A stretch of 64,000 nt of DNA, taken from the NCBI GenBank assembly GCA_903825895.1, contig CAIKCI010000031.1, positions 62,001 through 126,000 on the forward strand, written 5' to 3'. The DNA comes from an uncultured Actinomycetes bacterium (GTDB taxonomy: Bacteria; Actinomycetota; Acidimicrobiia; Acidimicrobiales; RAAP-2). Below are positions 17,792 through 25,768 of this stretch, piece after piece. A model generated the notes under the pieces. That model saw only the letters and a list, made by a program, of their open reading frames with translations. It did not search any database and was not told the DNA's origin. Position 1 is the first letter of the stretch, and every line of letters starts with the position of its first letter. The position numbers and the translations under genes were made by a program.

Positions 17792-18538
17792 TTACACTCC
17801 CAACTGATCGAGGATTCCTACGCGCAAACCTGCCGTAAAGCCACCGTCAACGACTAACGCGTGTCCGGTGATGAACGAAGCATCAGACGACACCAAGAAT
17901 GCCGCTGCTGAGGCGATCTCGGAGGGTTCACCAAAGCGTCCGAGCAAGTGTTCTTCACGCAAGCGCTCTTGATAAACATTCATACCGTCAGAATCAGTGA
18001 TCGACCGGAGCATGGGCGTGTCAATGCCTCCTGGACAAATGCAGTTCACGCGCAGGCCCCGTCGGCCATAGTCAATCGCCATCGATTTCGACAACATCAC
18101 AACACCAGCTTTCGAGGCGTTGTAGACACTGCCGCCTTCGGTCCCTTCGATTCCTTCGATACTGGCGATATTGACGATCGCTCCACTTCCCTGCGCCAGC
18201 ATCTGAATCGCAGCGTGCTTATTTACATGAAACGTTCCCTTGAGATTGATGTCAAGAACCCGATCCCACTCTTCACCAGTCAAAAGATGCACCGGACCTC
18301 CGCCAGCAACCCCGGCGGCGTTCACTACCGAGTCGAGACGACCATGCGCGGCCACAATGTCTTGAATGGCACCAGCAACGGCTTCTTCGTCTCGTACGTC
18401 AAGGATGATGTCCGTGCCTGAAGTGATGTCTGCGCCGACGACCTTTGCTCCCTCGTCAGCCAGCCGCTTTGCGCACGCCGCCCCGATTCCCGATGCAGCA
18501 CCGGTAACAAACGCAACAGTGTTCTCAAGTCGATTCAT
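17792..18538 (-). CDS. Short-chain dehydrogenase/reductase
   Basis: A 248-residue classical SDR. NAD(P) binding is shown by TGAASGIG near residue 12, the NAAG motif, catalytic Ser in IVNIASIEG and the YxxxK pair in VYNASKAG. The C-terminal CPGGIDTPM and GHALVVDGGF are typical. It lacks the extra loop found in mycofactocin-dependent SDRs, yet it sits 80 bases downstream of a MftD homologue. ATG at 18538 is chosen on homology; an in-frame ATG at 18568 would add ten residues, and neither has a strong ribosome-binding site. It likely oxidises a secondary alcohol. Confidence 0.85.
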   Translation of the reverse strand: MNRLENTVAFVTGAASGIGAACAKRLADEGAKVVGADITSGTDIILDVRDEEAVAGAIQDIVAAHGRLDSVVNAAGVAGGGPVHLLTGEEWDRVLDINLKGTFHVNKHAAIQMLAQGSGAIVNIASIEGIEGTEGGSVYNASKAGVVMLSKSMAIDYGRRGLRVNCICPGGIDTPMLRSITDSDGMNVYQERLREEHLLGRFGEPSEIASAAAFLVSSDASFITGHALVVDGGFTAGLRVGILDQLGV

Positions 18539-18618
18539 GACGCGAGCACGTGCGATCTCTTGCTGCATAGCGTCTCGTGGTACTTCACCCTCATCGTCGA
18601 CCCCCCGGTTGTTGTGCT

Positions 18619-19818
18619 CTACGAGACTGTATCGGAGCCACTCGAAGGAGCGCCAAGTGTCCGGAAAAAGTTCGGTGGGGCGAGAACATCATCTGGCGAA
18701 AGGTCATCAACACTGGGTTTTGCCAATCCCAACAGCGCTGAATCAATGCCCCCATGGAGAACGTCAAAAACATTCTCCACGCCAGCTTGTCCATTGGCCG
18801 CAAGGCCCCAAAGGTAGGCCCGTCCGATCATGACTGCTTTCGCCCCCATCGCCACTGCCTTGACGACATCGCTACCCCGACGGATTCCCCCATCGAGCAC
18901 GACTTCAATCTGATCGCCCACCGCATCGACGATGCCAGGAAGTGATCGGATCGGAGCCGGCGTGCTGTCGAGGTTATTGCCGCCATGGTTCGACACCGAG
19001 AGCGCCGTCGCTCCCGCGTCCACCACGCGCTTTGCGTCATCGACGCGACACACACCTTTGACCATAAATGGTCCATCCCATTGGCTAATCAGCCAGGCGA
19101 TATCTCCCCAGGTCGGAAGATCACTTTGCATCCATTCGTAATAGGCACCAAAGAACGTTGGCGGCTTGACGCCAATGGGGGCCATGTTGGGTGTTGAAAG
19201 ATCCGGGAAGTGGCCCGTCTTCGCGAATGACCACAGCCAACCGGGCTTTCTCAGGACTCCCGGCGCCAGTTTGAGCACCGCTGCAAGATTGATCTTCTCG
19301 GGGATCCACGGGCTGCCCCAGTCCCGACCGTTTGAAAAAGTCCAGTCCAGCGTCAAAATAATGCCCTTGACGTTCGACGCTTTGGCGCGCTCGAGGCGTT
19401 GGACCATCGTGTCACGATCGCCCGACCAGTACATCTGGAAGAAGACCTTGTCGTTCACAGCGGTCACGTCTTCAATCGATCGTGACCCAAACGAACTCAG
19501 TCCCATTGCAAGACCCCGATTTTGGGCTGCCCGGGCAACGGCAACTTCGCCTTCGGGGTCCACGGCCTGGACTCCGGTTGGCGAGACGATGACCGGCATG
19601 GCCATCTCTTGGCCCATCACGGTCGTGGCCATCGATCGCTCTCGTGGCAAGCCTGCGATATGGGGGGCAAGGCCCAACTGATCGAAGGCACTCAGGTTGT
19701 CGCTCAGGCTGACGCCTTTTTCGGACCCAGCGATCAGCGCGCCGTACACAGACTTCGGGAGTCGCTTTTGAGCGCGTTGCTGAGCTATCGCAACGGTCTC
19801 AAACCACTTATTTGCCAT
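18619..19818 (-). CDS. mftD: Pre-mycofactocin synthase MftD-type FMN dehydrogenase
   Basis: A 399-residue member of the lactate/alpha-hydroxy-acid oxidase family. In mycobacteria MftD oxidatively deaminates the AHDP intermediate to pre-mycofactocin, the redox-active form. The match to MftD is close along the chain: WFETVAIAQQRAQKRLPKSV at the N-terminus, TVMGQEMAMPVIVSPTGVQA, FSNGRDWGSPWIPE, and the FMN/catalytic segments SVSNHGGNNLDSTPAP and DGGIRRGSDVVKAVAMGAKA. ATG at 19818 follows GAGAGGATGAGGG. No mftA, B, C, E or F gene is adjacent, so this is either an isolated cluster member or a paralogue with another substrate. It leads an SDR/ACAD-like/DapB-like unit. Confidence 0.8.
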   Translation of the reverse strand: MANKWFETVAIAQQRAQKRLPKSVYGALIAGSEKGVSLSDNLSAFDQLGLAPHIAGLPRERSMATTVMGQEMAMPVIVSPTGVQAVDPEGEVAVARAAQNRGLAMGLSSFGSRSIEDVTAVNDKVFFQMYWSGDRDTMVQRLERAKASNVKGIILTLDWTFSNGRDWGSPWIPEKINLAAVLKLAPGVLRKPGWLWSFAKTGHFPDLSTPNMAPIGVKPPTFFGAYYEWMQSDLPTWGDIAWLISQWDGPFMVKGVCRVDDAKRVVDAGATALSVSNHGGNNLDSTPAPIRSLPGIVDAVGDQIEVVLDGGIRRGSDVVKAVAMGAKAVMIGRAYLWGLAANGQAGVENVFDVLHGGIDSALLGLAKPSVDDLSPDDVLAPPNFFRTLGAPSSGSDTVS

Positions 19819-19940
19819 CCCTCATCCTCTCGTAAGTCTCTTCAGACTTTACTTCGGTCTTCCCGAGAACAAAACACTTATTTTTTTGGGCCTGCTCAGT
19901 TCCAGGGCGGGGTTATTCGGCCCAGATCACAGTGAGGTCG

Positions 19941-20750
19941 CTAGGTCGTCGTGTGCGCTTGATCGACATGTGGGAGCAACCGCACTCTCTTTGCCCCTCG
20001 CCGCAGGGCCACCACGACCGGTCTTCCGACACACAGGATCAAGCCTGCATTAAGAAGGGCCCGAGGGATATCAAATCCCAGCGACGTGGTCAGGTCAAAG
20101 GCGACAAAGTGCGCAATGTTGGTCGAGACCGCAGCCCCTGGCACGTAGGAAATTGACGTCGACCCACTCAGACCAAAGGGCCAGAACCAAAGGTTCATCA
20201 CGACCCCAAACAGCAAACAGGCCACCGCAGTGTAGGCCGCCAACATCCACTTCTCTTTTTTCGTCGAAGAGAGCATTGGGAGCAACCCGGCACAAAGTCC
20301 GACCCAACCGGCTGCCAACATTTGGAACGGCAGCCACGGCCCAATCCCACCGGTGAAGAACGCTGAGACGAACAGGGTCAATCCGCCTAGAGCGAATCCA
20401 AAACTTGGGCCATAGACAAAACCAGCAAGGACTAGAAGAAAGAACACAGGTTCGAACCCCACGACACCAGGACTTGGAATCCGAAGTGCCGTTCCGCATG
20501 CGGCCAAGATTCCCAACACGGCGATCCCGCGCACATCGAAACTCCCGCGCGCTAGTTCACTGGCGCAGAGCACCAACAGCAGTGGCACGAGGACCATCAA
20601 CTCAAAGGGTGCATCGAGGTGATGCGCCTGTGGAGCCGCTCCAGCGGCATGAAGGAGAAACGGCCACAACAGTGAAACCGCCCCAAGAAGACTCAGGAGC
20701 AGAAGCAACGCTCCAGACCGTTGGGTCATTCTTATTCGGTGTTCCTTCAT
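19941..20750 (-). CDS. ECF transporter substrate-binding (S) component, probable cobalamin type
   Basis: A 269-residue protein with six to seven membrane helices. The stretch LRIPSPGVVGFEPVFFLLVLAGFVYGPSFGFALGG follows the S-component pattern, and FWPFG...PGAAVSTNIAHFVAFDLTTSLGFDIPRALLNAGLI corresponds to the segment that docks onto EcfT. Specificity for vitamin B12 is inferred from the riboswitch leading the operon and from the transcobalamin-like genes. Its ATG overlaps the stop of the ATPase gene. It is the last gene of a five-gene operon. Confidence 0.75.
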   Translation of the reverse strand: MKEHRIRMTQRSGALLLLLSLLGAVSLLWPFLLHAAGAAPQAHHLDAPFELMVLVPLLLVLCASELARGSFDVRGIAVLGILAACGTALRIPSPGVVGFEPVFFLLVLAGFVYGPSFGFALGGLTLFVSAFFTGGIGPWLPFQMLAAGWVGLCAGLLPMLSSTKKEKWMLAAYTAVACLLFGVVMNLWFWPFGLSGSTSISYVPGAAVSTNIAHFVAFDLTTSLGFDIPRALLNAGLILCVGRPVVVALRRGAKRVRLLPHVDQAHTTT

Positions 20751-22354
20751 CGTTTGCCGCCGAGTGCCGTCATGACTTCTTTCACCGTGAGCCAGTCGAG
20801 TGGACTGAAGACCTTGGCTACCTGGGGAGCAAAAACCGGCGTATGGCAGATCACCTCACGAGCTGAGCCTTGGGCGATCACTTCGCCTTGGCTGAGCACA
20901 ATGGCCTGGTCGGCACTTTGCGCAACAAACTCCACGTCGTGCGTGGCAACCACGACACAGACCCCTTCGCTGCGCAGCAAGTGAAGCTGTTCGATGAGGG
21001 ACAACTTTGCGCAGTAGTCGAGCCCTCGAGTGGGCTCATCGAGCAAAAGGACCTTCGGCTTCGCCGCTATGACGACGGCGAGCGCCAAGGAAAGGCGCTG
21101 ACCCTCAGAGAGGTCGTTGGGGTGGCGGGTCAGTTCGATCTTGCCGAGAATTTTCTGAACCATTTCAAGAGTGGATCCTTCCTCAAGATGGTGTTCTCGA
21201 TCTGCTGTTCGACACTCTTCGCCGACTTCTTGGGCGTACAAGAGGTCTCCTGGATCTTGTGGGACCAGCCCCACAAGGTCAATCCTGTCGCTCGGCGCCA
21301 TGCGGAACGGTGGCTGACCGTGAAGAAGTGCCGTTCCATGACTTGGTCTCAAGAGGCCCGCCATAACGTTGAGAAGCGTCGTCTTGCCAGAACCGTTACG
21401 GCCCAAGAGGGCGTAGAGCGTCCCAGGTGCAAAGTCGAGCGTCACTCGCTTCAAGGCGCGCTGTTCTCCGTAGTTGAGCGTGAGATTCGATGTCGTGAGC
21501 GCACTCCCCTCGGGAACCGGTCGCACAGTGGGAAGTTCGCAGTCTTCGAGTAGTACCTTTACGTCGCCGACCCGCCGTCGCGCTTCGCGCACGGACATCG
21601 CCAGCGGTTCCCAACCCAAAAGGTTCCCCAATTCAACAAGTGGGGGGGCAATCGGGGAATGCGCCATCATGGATGCGGGTGGTCCCACATGAATCACTCC
21701 GTTGTGTTCCAACACTATGACCTGATCTGCGAAGGGCAACACACGCTCTAAGCGATGCTCCGCAACAATGACCGTCAGTCCAACGTCATGAACAAGGCGA
21801 GTCAACGCACTCAGTACTTCTTCTGCTGCACCAGGATCAAGTGCTGAGGTCGGTTCATCCAACACAAGAATCTTCGGTGCGGCCGCCAACACCGCGGCGA
21901 TGGCAACTCGCTGGCGCTGACCGCCGGACAGCTCCCCAAGGGGGGCTTCGCGAATCTCATGAAGGCTCATGACGTCTAACGCATCTTCGACTCGTCGTCG
22001 CATCGTTACGGGGTCGAGTCCCAGATTTTCCATGGCGTACGCCAGCTCATCTTCAACTCGTTCGGTGACAAAGGATGCCGAAGGGTTCTGACCGACATAG
22101 CCAACCAGATCAGCCATGTCCGCAGGGCGATTGCTCGAAAGAGACCGCCCCCCAACAACAACCTCGCCCGCATACTCGCCCCCACTAAAGGTTGGGACCA
22201 GCCCATTGAGGGTCTTTAAGAATGTTGACTTTCCCACACCCGTTGGCCCCACGACGACAACGAACTCGCCTTCTTCGATCACCAGATCGACGCCATCAAG
22301 CACCCAGGGCTTCTCTGCTTCGTAGCGGAACGACGTGGATGTAAAGCGAATCAT
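20747..22354 (-). CDS. ECF transporter ATPase, two fused ABC domains (EcfA-EcfA')
   Basis: A 535-residue protein holding two complete ABC cassettes. First: Walker A GPTGVGKST, signature LSGGQRQRVAIA, Walker B ILVLDEPTSALD. Second: Walker A GRNGSGKTT, signature-like LSEGQRLSLALA, Walker B VLLLDEPTRGLD. Fused A1-A2 ATPases are common in actinobacterial ECF modules and power import with EcfT and an S component. The start overlaps the EcfT stop and the stop overlaps the S-component start, so this module is dedicated rather than shared between S components. Confidence 0.92.
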   Translation of the reverse strand: MIRFTSTSFRYEAEKPWVLDGVDLVIEEGEFVVVVGPTGVGKSTFLKTLNGLVPTFSGGEYAGEVVVGGRSLSSNRPADMADLVGYVGQNPSASFVTERVEDELAYAMENLGLDPVTMRRRVEDALDVMSLHEIREAPLGELSGGQRQRVAIAAVLAAAPKILVLDEPTSALDPGAAEEVLSALTRLVHDVGLTVIVAEHRLERVLPFADQVIVLEHNGVIHVGPPASMMAHSPIAPPLVELGNLLGWEPLAMSVREARRRVGDVKVLLEDCELPTVRPVPEGSALTTSNLTLNYGEQRALKRVTLDFAPGTLYALLGRNGSGKTTLLNVMAGLLRPSHGTALLHGQPPFRMAPSDRIDLVGLVPQDPGDLLYAQEVGEECRTADREHHLEEGSTLEMVQKILGKIELTRHPNDLSEGQRLSLALAVVIAAKPKVLLLDEPTRGLDYCAKLSLIEQLHLLRSEGVCVVVATHDVEFVAQSADQAIVLSQGEVIAQGSAREVICHTPVFAPQVAKVFSPLDWLTVKEVMTALGGKR

Positions 22355-23463
22355 CGACTCGTCGCCTCAGCCATGTGTTTCGATCGCCCTGACGGTCGCA
22401 GAGCGGGCCGAGGTGACACTGCCAATGCCACAAGGCCCAGGGCCACACAGGCAAGCGCTGCCACCGAGACCGTTGGCCAAACCAAGGGATAGGGAGCGTA
22501 CGACGTTGCGTCGGGTGAAGAGGATTGAAGGATACTGATGCCGACGAGTCCGAGCCATCCAGACACCACACAGACCATCGAACGCCAACCAAAGGGGATG
22601 GGGCGATAACGGGTCCGAACGCTACGGCGACCACTGGCAACCACGCCGAGACTCAAGAACACCGCCCCAACGCCGCAGAGGACGCCGGGGCTGGGGATCG
22701 AACTCCCTGCACTCAATAACCCGTAGGTCCCAAGAATCAACGCGGCAACACCAAGAATTGCCGACACTCCACAAAGCGCTGATCGCCGGCGCGATGGGGT
22801 GCTCGATGTTCGACCAAAGCCCCGAGCTCCCATGGAGAGTGCCAACTCCATGGAGTGTTCGAGGGCTTCTTCAAGAACTGGCACCACAATTCCCCTGAAG
22901 CCAGCAATTCCTTTGGTCGGTCGCCCTCGAAGTTTTCTTGCGCTGCGCACACGCTGGACCGCATTGATCAGCTCCGGCAGAAAACACAGCCCCACTGAAA
23001 TCGCAACGGCGATTTCGTTGAACACTCCTGGCAGTGATCGCAAAAGTTCTCTCGGGCTGGCGATGGCGTTGGCAGCGCCGAATGCTAAAAGGATCAAGGC
23101 GAGCTTTAGCCCAACAATTCCGGCCGTAATTAAACTTTCGGCCGTGACCGGCCCCCCGATACTCACCCCAGCCGCCCACGAAGGAAGAGCGACCGACGGT
23201 ATGGCGAAGAGCGTATGACCCGGGATTCGCTCTCCGAACAGCATCTGAAAGATCAAACGCACGAGGATGACCACAGCGCCGATTTTCACAAAGAGCATGA
23301 GCGAACGGCCCCAGGCGGCCGGCGATTGGCGCAAATACCCAACGCAAAACATCACCGTTCCGAGCGCCACCATGGGTACCGGGTTCGAAAGCTTGACTGC
23401 GACGACCGCCAATCCCAAGGCCCACAGCCACCACGCGACGGCGTGAGGGCGATCGTCAATCAC
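22351..23463 (-). CDS. ECF transporter transmembrane component EcfT (CbiQ family)
   Basis: A 370-residue membrane protein. The N-terminal half has the CbiQ/EcfT helices and the cytoplasmic coupling motif region RSARKLRGRPTKG...LEEALEHSMELALSMGARGFGRT, containing the paired Ala-Arg-Gly type signatures that contact the ATPases. A roughly 100-residue C-terminal extension adds further helices, making it longer than typical EcfT (about 265 residues). GTG at 23463 overlaps the upstream stop (GTGA); the longer open frame from 23775 runs through another gene and is rejected. Confidence 0.85.
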   Translation of the reverse strand: MIDDRPHAVAWWLWALGLAVVAVKLSNPVPMVALGTVMFCVGYLRQSPAAWGRSLMLFVKIGAVVILVRLIFQMLFGERIPGHTLFAIPSVALPSWAAGVSIGGPVTAESLITAGIVGLKLALILLAFGAANAIASPRELLRSLPGVFNEIAVAISVGLCFLPELINAVQRVRSARKLRGRPTKGIAGFRGIVVPVLEEALEHSMELALSMGARGFGRTSSTPSRRRSALCGVSAILGVAALILGTYGLLSAGSSIPSPGVLCGVGAVFLSLGVVASGRRSVRTRYRPIPFGWRSMVCVVSGWLGLVGISILQSSSPDATSYAPYPLVWPTVSVAALACVALGLVALAVSPRPALRPSGRSKHMAEATSR

Positions 23464-24248
23464 GATGGTCTCCGTCGTTTGGCCACAATGACACCGCCAA
23501 CAGCCAGAACAGAAACCCCAAGTGCGACCAGGACCGGCCATGGGCTGGATGCACCCGACGTTTGTGGTGCCCCCGATGCCCGAGCCGGAGCTTCCACTGA
23601 CGCCCCATTCTTGTCGGTCGTTGGCGACGATGCCTTCCTGCTTGCAGGAGACGTTGCGACAAGGCCAGTCGTCGGTGTCGTCACGCTTTGACCAACCGTT
23701 GCGCCGCCCTCGGGAACAGTCGGCGGCGGTGTCACGGTCGCTGGCAACGCCGCAGCCGCCGAGACGTCGGGACAAAGTTGAGATGCGCTGGAGCTCGCCG
23801 AGGGAGCCATATCGCTTGATCCACCCGACCCGTTAACTTCGAAGCGCCAGCCTTGTGCGATCTGTGTCGAGGCCGCTTGTTCGGCTGGACCGTTGTGCGC
23901 GTAGCTCCATCCTGAAGCAGTCCCATGAAAGTAGGCCCAATAGGCGTAGTGAGAATCTGCGCCTGGCCCACACCCGGTCGTCGGGAAGTTATTGATCGAG
24001 CAAAGCAGTCCCGAGCTGGCAAAGGTGGGGGCGGCCTCGTTGGCTTGGCTAAGCGCCGTGGTGAGCGCTTGCAGATCACTGATTCCGCCAGGAACAGCAG
24101 CGCAAAGAACCTGAGGCTTCGAACCATTCCCGAAATCAATTACCACCGCGATACTTTGGGCCCCCGCTGCCACCGCCGTTGCTACCCCAGGAAGGACAGC
24201 AAGAAACGCCGCACCCGTGAGCAAGGTCAGTAGCCGGCGCATGGTCAT
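23460..24248 (-). CDS. Exported DUF4430 (transcobalamin C-terminal-like) protein with C-terminal anchor
   Basis: A 262-residue exported protein: signal peptide (MRRLLTLLTGAAFLAVLPGVATAVA), a DUF4430-type domain at about residues 30-140, a Thr/Ser/Pro-rich stalk and a C-terminal helix ending KRRRPS. The domain shows the typical YWAYFHGTASGWSYAHNGP segment and four cysteines. Pfam/InterPro relate DUF4430 to the C-terminal domain of animal transcobalamin and intrinsic factor. Together with the neighbouring toroid protein this suggests a two-part cobalamin binder outside the membrane (inference). ATG at 24248 lies one base after the upstream stop; an ATG two codons later is possible. Confidence 0.75.
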   Translation of the reverse strand: MTMRRLLTLLTGAAFLAVLPGVATAVAAGAQSIAVVIDFGNGSKPQVLCAAVPGGISDLQALTTALSQANEAAPTFASSGLLCSINNFPTTGCGPGADSHYAYWAYFHGTASGWSYAHNGPAEQAASTQIAQGWRFEVNGSGGSSDMAPSASSSASQLCPDVSAAAALPATVTPPPTVPEGGATVGQSVTTPTTGLVATSPASRKASSPTTDKNGASVEAPARASGAPQTSGASSPWPVLVALGVSVLAVGGVIVAKRRRPS

Positions 24249-24249
24249 C

Positions 24250-25527
24250 TCAGGAGGGGACGGCTTGCCCAGACAGAGCAACCACGGCGACATACGTAGA
24301 GATTGGATCGGGCAAACTTCCCGCTTGATAGAAAAATCCTCCGCTGTTCGCTCCAGAGTCGATCACTTGGAAGGTCGCGAGGGTCGCCAAGGGCGAGACA
24401 CCACCAACGGCCCAGATTCCCGTCGACGCGCTCATGCTTTGACCCATTGCGAGGAGACCACTGATGACAACGCCGGTGGAGTTCGAGTCAACGGCGTTAC
24501 CGTTGTAGTAGCCCCACCCCGAGGGTGAGGTCTCGTTCGTCTGCAAATACCCGAGCGCGGCCGCAGGCACGGCTGAGCTTGACGGCTCCCCCATGGCTGC
24601 CAAAGCAAGAAGGGCATAACCCGTGCTGTTCGTATCGGGGCCCACATAGTTTCCTGTCGATGGGGTAACCCCCGTGCACGGATTGTCGATGATGTCACTA
24701 CTGAAGCCACCGTTGACCCCTGCATCCACGCCAGAGCACTGTTGTGCAACGAGCCAGGTGACGGCGTTGGTCAGGATCGAGTTGCTCGCTGGCATGCCGT
24801 TGAGAAGGAGAGCATCAACAACAACTGATTGCGACTGCACGCCCGCATATTGGTTTACACAGGCCCCAAAATAATAAGGATTTGATCCACTCGATGTCTG
24901 CTGGGTTGCCTCAATGTCCGCGACAAAGGTCGTTTTCAGGGCATTCAATGCAGGGTTATTTGTCGTAACTGCGGCCAGCAAGAGATAGCCCAAGTTCATT
25001 GCTGAATAGGTATCCACCGATGGAACATCTGTGACGCACAGCCCGGCCCACGTTGAGGGAGACAACAGCGCGTAACTATTCCAGTTTGCTGCCAGGTAAC
25101 TCGCACTTCTCGAGATCGCTGCTTCGACAGGGGACGACGTGTCGTTTGAAGCGACGAGCGCAATCAGCGTCTGAACGGTGACGCCGTAACTTGCACCACC
25201 TTGAGAATTAACTGAGCCATCGGCATTGACTTCACTGGCTAAGTACGCAGCCCCTGCGCTCAACGCTGTGGAGGACACCGGAGGCGCAGTGGTGGTCGTT
25301 GACGTCGCCGCCGTTGGCAGGAGCGAGGCGCTACAGGCTGCAGCGGCTGGACGAGCGGTGGCCGCGCCAAGGGTGAGGAGGCCGCCAATAAGGGCGATGG
25401 CCATCAAGCTCGCCCGCAGTTTGGCCGAGCGCAGAGCGAGTGCACCCCCTGCGATGAGAACAAGTGAAAGCAGGAGAAGCGACAAGCCACTAAATCCCGT
25501 AGAGGCTAAACAAGTGGCTAGAACCAT
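24250..25527 (-). CDS. Exported alpha/alpha-toroid protein, transcobalamin N-terminal-like
   Basis: A 425-residue protein. Two hydrophobic segments (about residues 12-33 and 40-60) precede a low-complexity linker and an alpha-alpha toroid domain with repeated motifs: DGSVNSQGGASYGVTVQTLIAL, PDTNSTGYALLALAAMG, WGYYNGNAVDSNSTGVVISGLLAMG, GGFFYQAGSLPDPISTYVAVVAL. Intrinsic factor and transcobalamin have this fold as their N-terminal domain. Six or more cysteines in the domain fit an extracellular location. The ATG at 25527 follows AAAAGGAGAGGA. Being first after a cobalamin riboswitch, it is very likely a cobalamin-uptake component, though direct binding is inferred. The N-terminal LASTG is unusual (see findings). 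Confidence 0.78.
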   Translation of the reverse strand: MVLATCLASTGFSGLSLLLLSLVLIAGGALALRSAKLRASLMAIALIGGLLTLGAATARPAAAACSASLLPTAATSTTTTAPPVSSTALSAGAAYLASEVNADGSVNSQGGASYGVTVQTLIALVASNDTSSPVEAAISRSASYLAANWNSYALLSPSTWAGLCVTDVPSVDTYSAMNLGYLLLAAVTTNNPALNALKTTFVADIEATQQTSSGSNPYYFGACVNQYAGVQSQSVVVDALLLNGMPASNSILTNAVTWLVAQQCSGVDAGVNGGFSSDIIDNPCTGVTPSTGNYVGPDTNSTGYALLALAAMGEPSSSAVPAAALGYLQTNETSPSGWGYYNGNAVDSNSTGVVISGLLAMGQSMSASTGIWAVGGVSPLATLATFQVIDSGANSGGFFYQAGSLPDPISTYVAVVALSGQAVPS

Positions 25528-25550
25528 TCCTCTCCTTTTCAGTGGGAGAG

Positions 25551-25571
25551 AAAAAGAAACGCCTCCGCTTC
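25551..25571 (-). terminator. Intrinsic terminator of the cobalamin riboswitch
   Basis: On the minus strand GAAGCG-GAGG-CGTTTC forms a 6-bp stem with one G-U pair (plus positions 25556-25571), followed at once by five T (25551-25555). It lies between the riboswitch core and the ribosome-binding site of the first operon gene. This is the expected position for a transcription-attenuation platform that stops expression when cobalamin is bound. Confidence 0.65.
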
Positions 25572-25627
25572 ACAGAGAGATCCTCTATCTCTGTCCACGT
25601 GTCTCGACGTTGCAGAATCGCTTCTCA

Positions 25628-25730
25628 CTTGAGCGGTATCCCGACTTGAACACTGTTGCCAGAGCCCCCACGGTTGCGGACCAGCGCCGGACTTTGACCG
25701 GCTTCCCCTCTCAGGTGCACTACTTTCAAA
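25628..25730 (-). promoter_or_regulatory. Cobalamin (B12) riboswitch
   Basis: The minus strand carries the conserved cobalamin-riboswitch blocks in order. GGGGAAGCCGGTCAAAGTCC is at the top of the core (25689-25708), then the CGGCGCTGG arm, then TCCGCAACCGT (25670-25680), and finally the B12-box-like AGTCGGGATACCG (25634-25646). Outer bases TTTGA and TCAAG can close P1. An extended -10-like TGCTAGGTT lies just upstream (25735-25743). The element ends about 100 bases before the toroid gene, with a terminator in between, so high cobalamin should switch the uptake operon off. Confidence 0.9.
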
Positions 25731-25768
25731 CGCGAACCTAGCACGCTTCTCTGAGAAGCATCAGTGAT

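Noticed and set aside
22351-23775. EcfT start at 23775
   Set aside because: The added residues are translated from inside the DUF4430 gene in another frame and are Cys/Trp/Gly-rich; the GTG at 23463 overlapping the upstream stop is far more likely.
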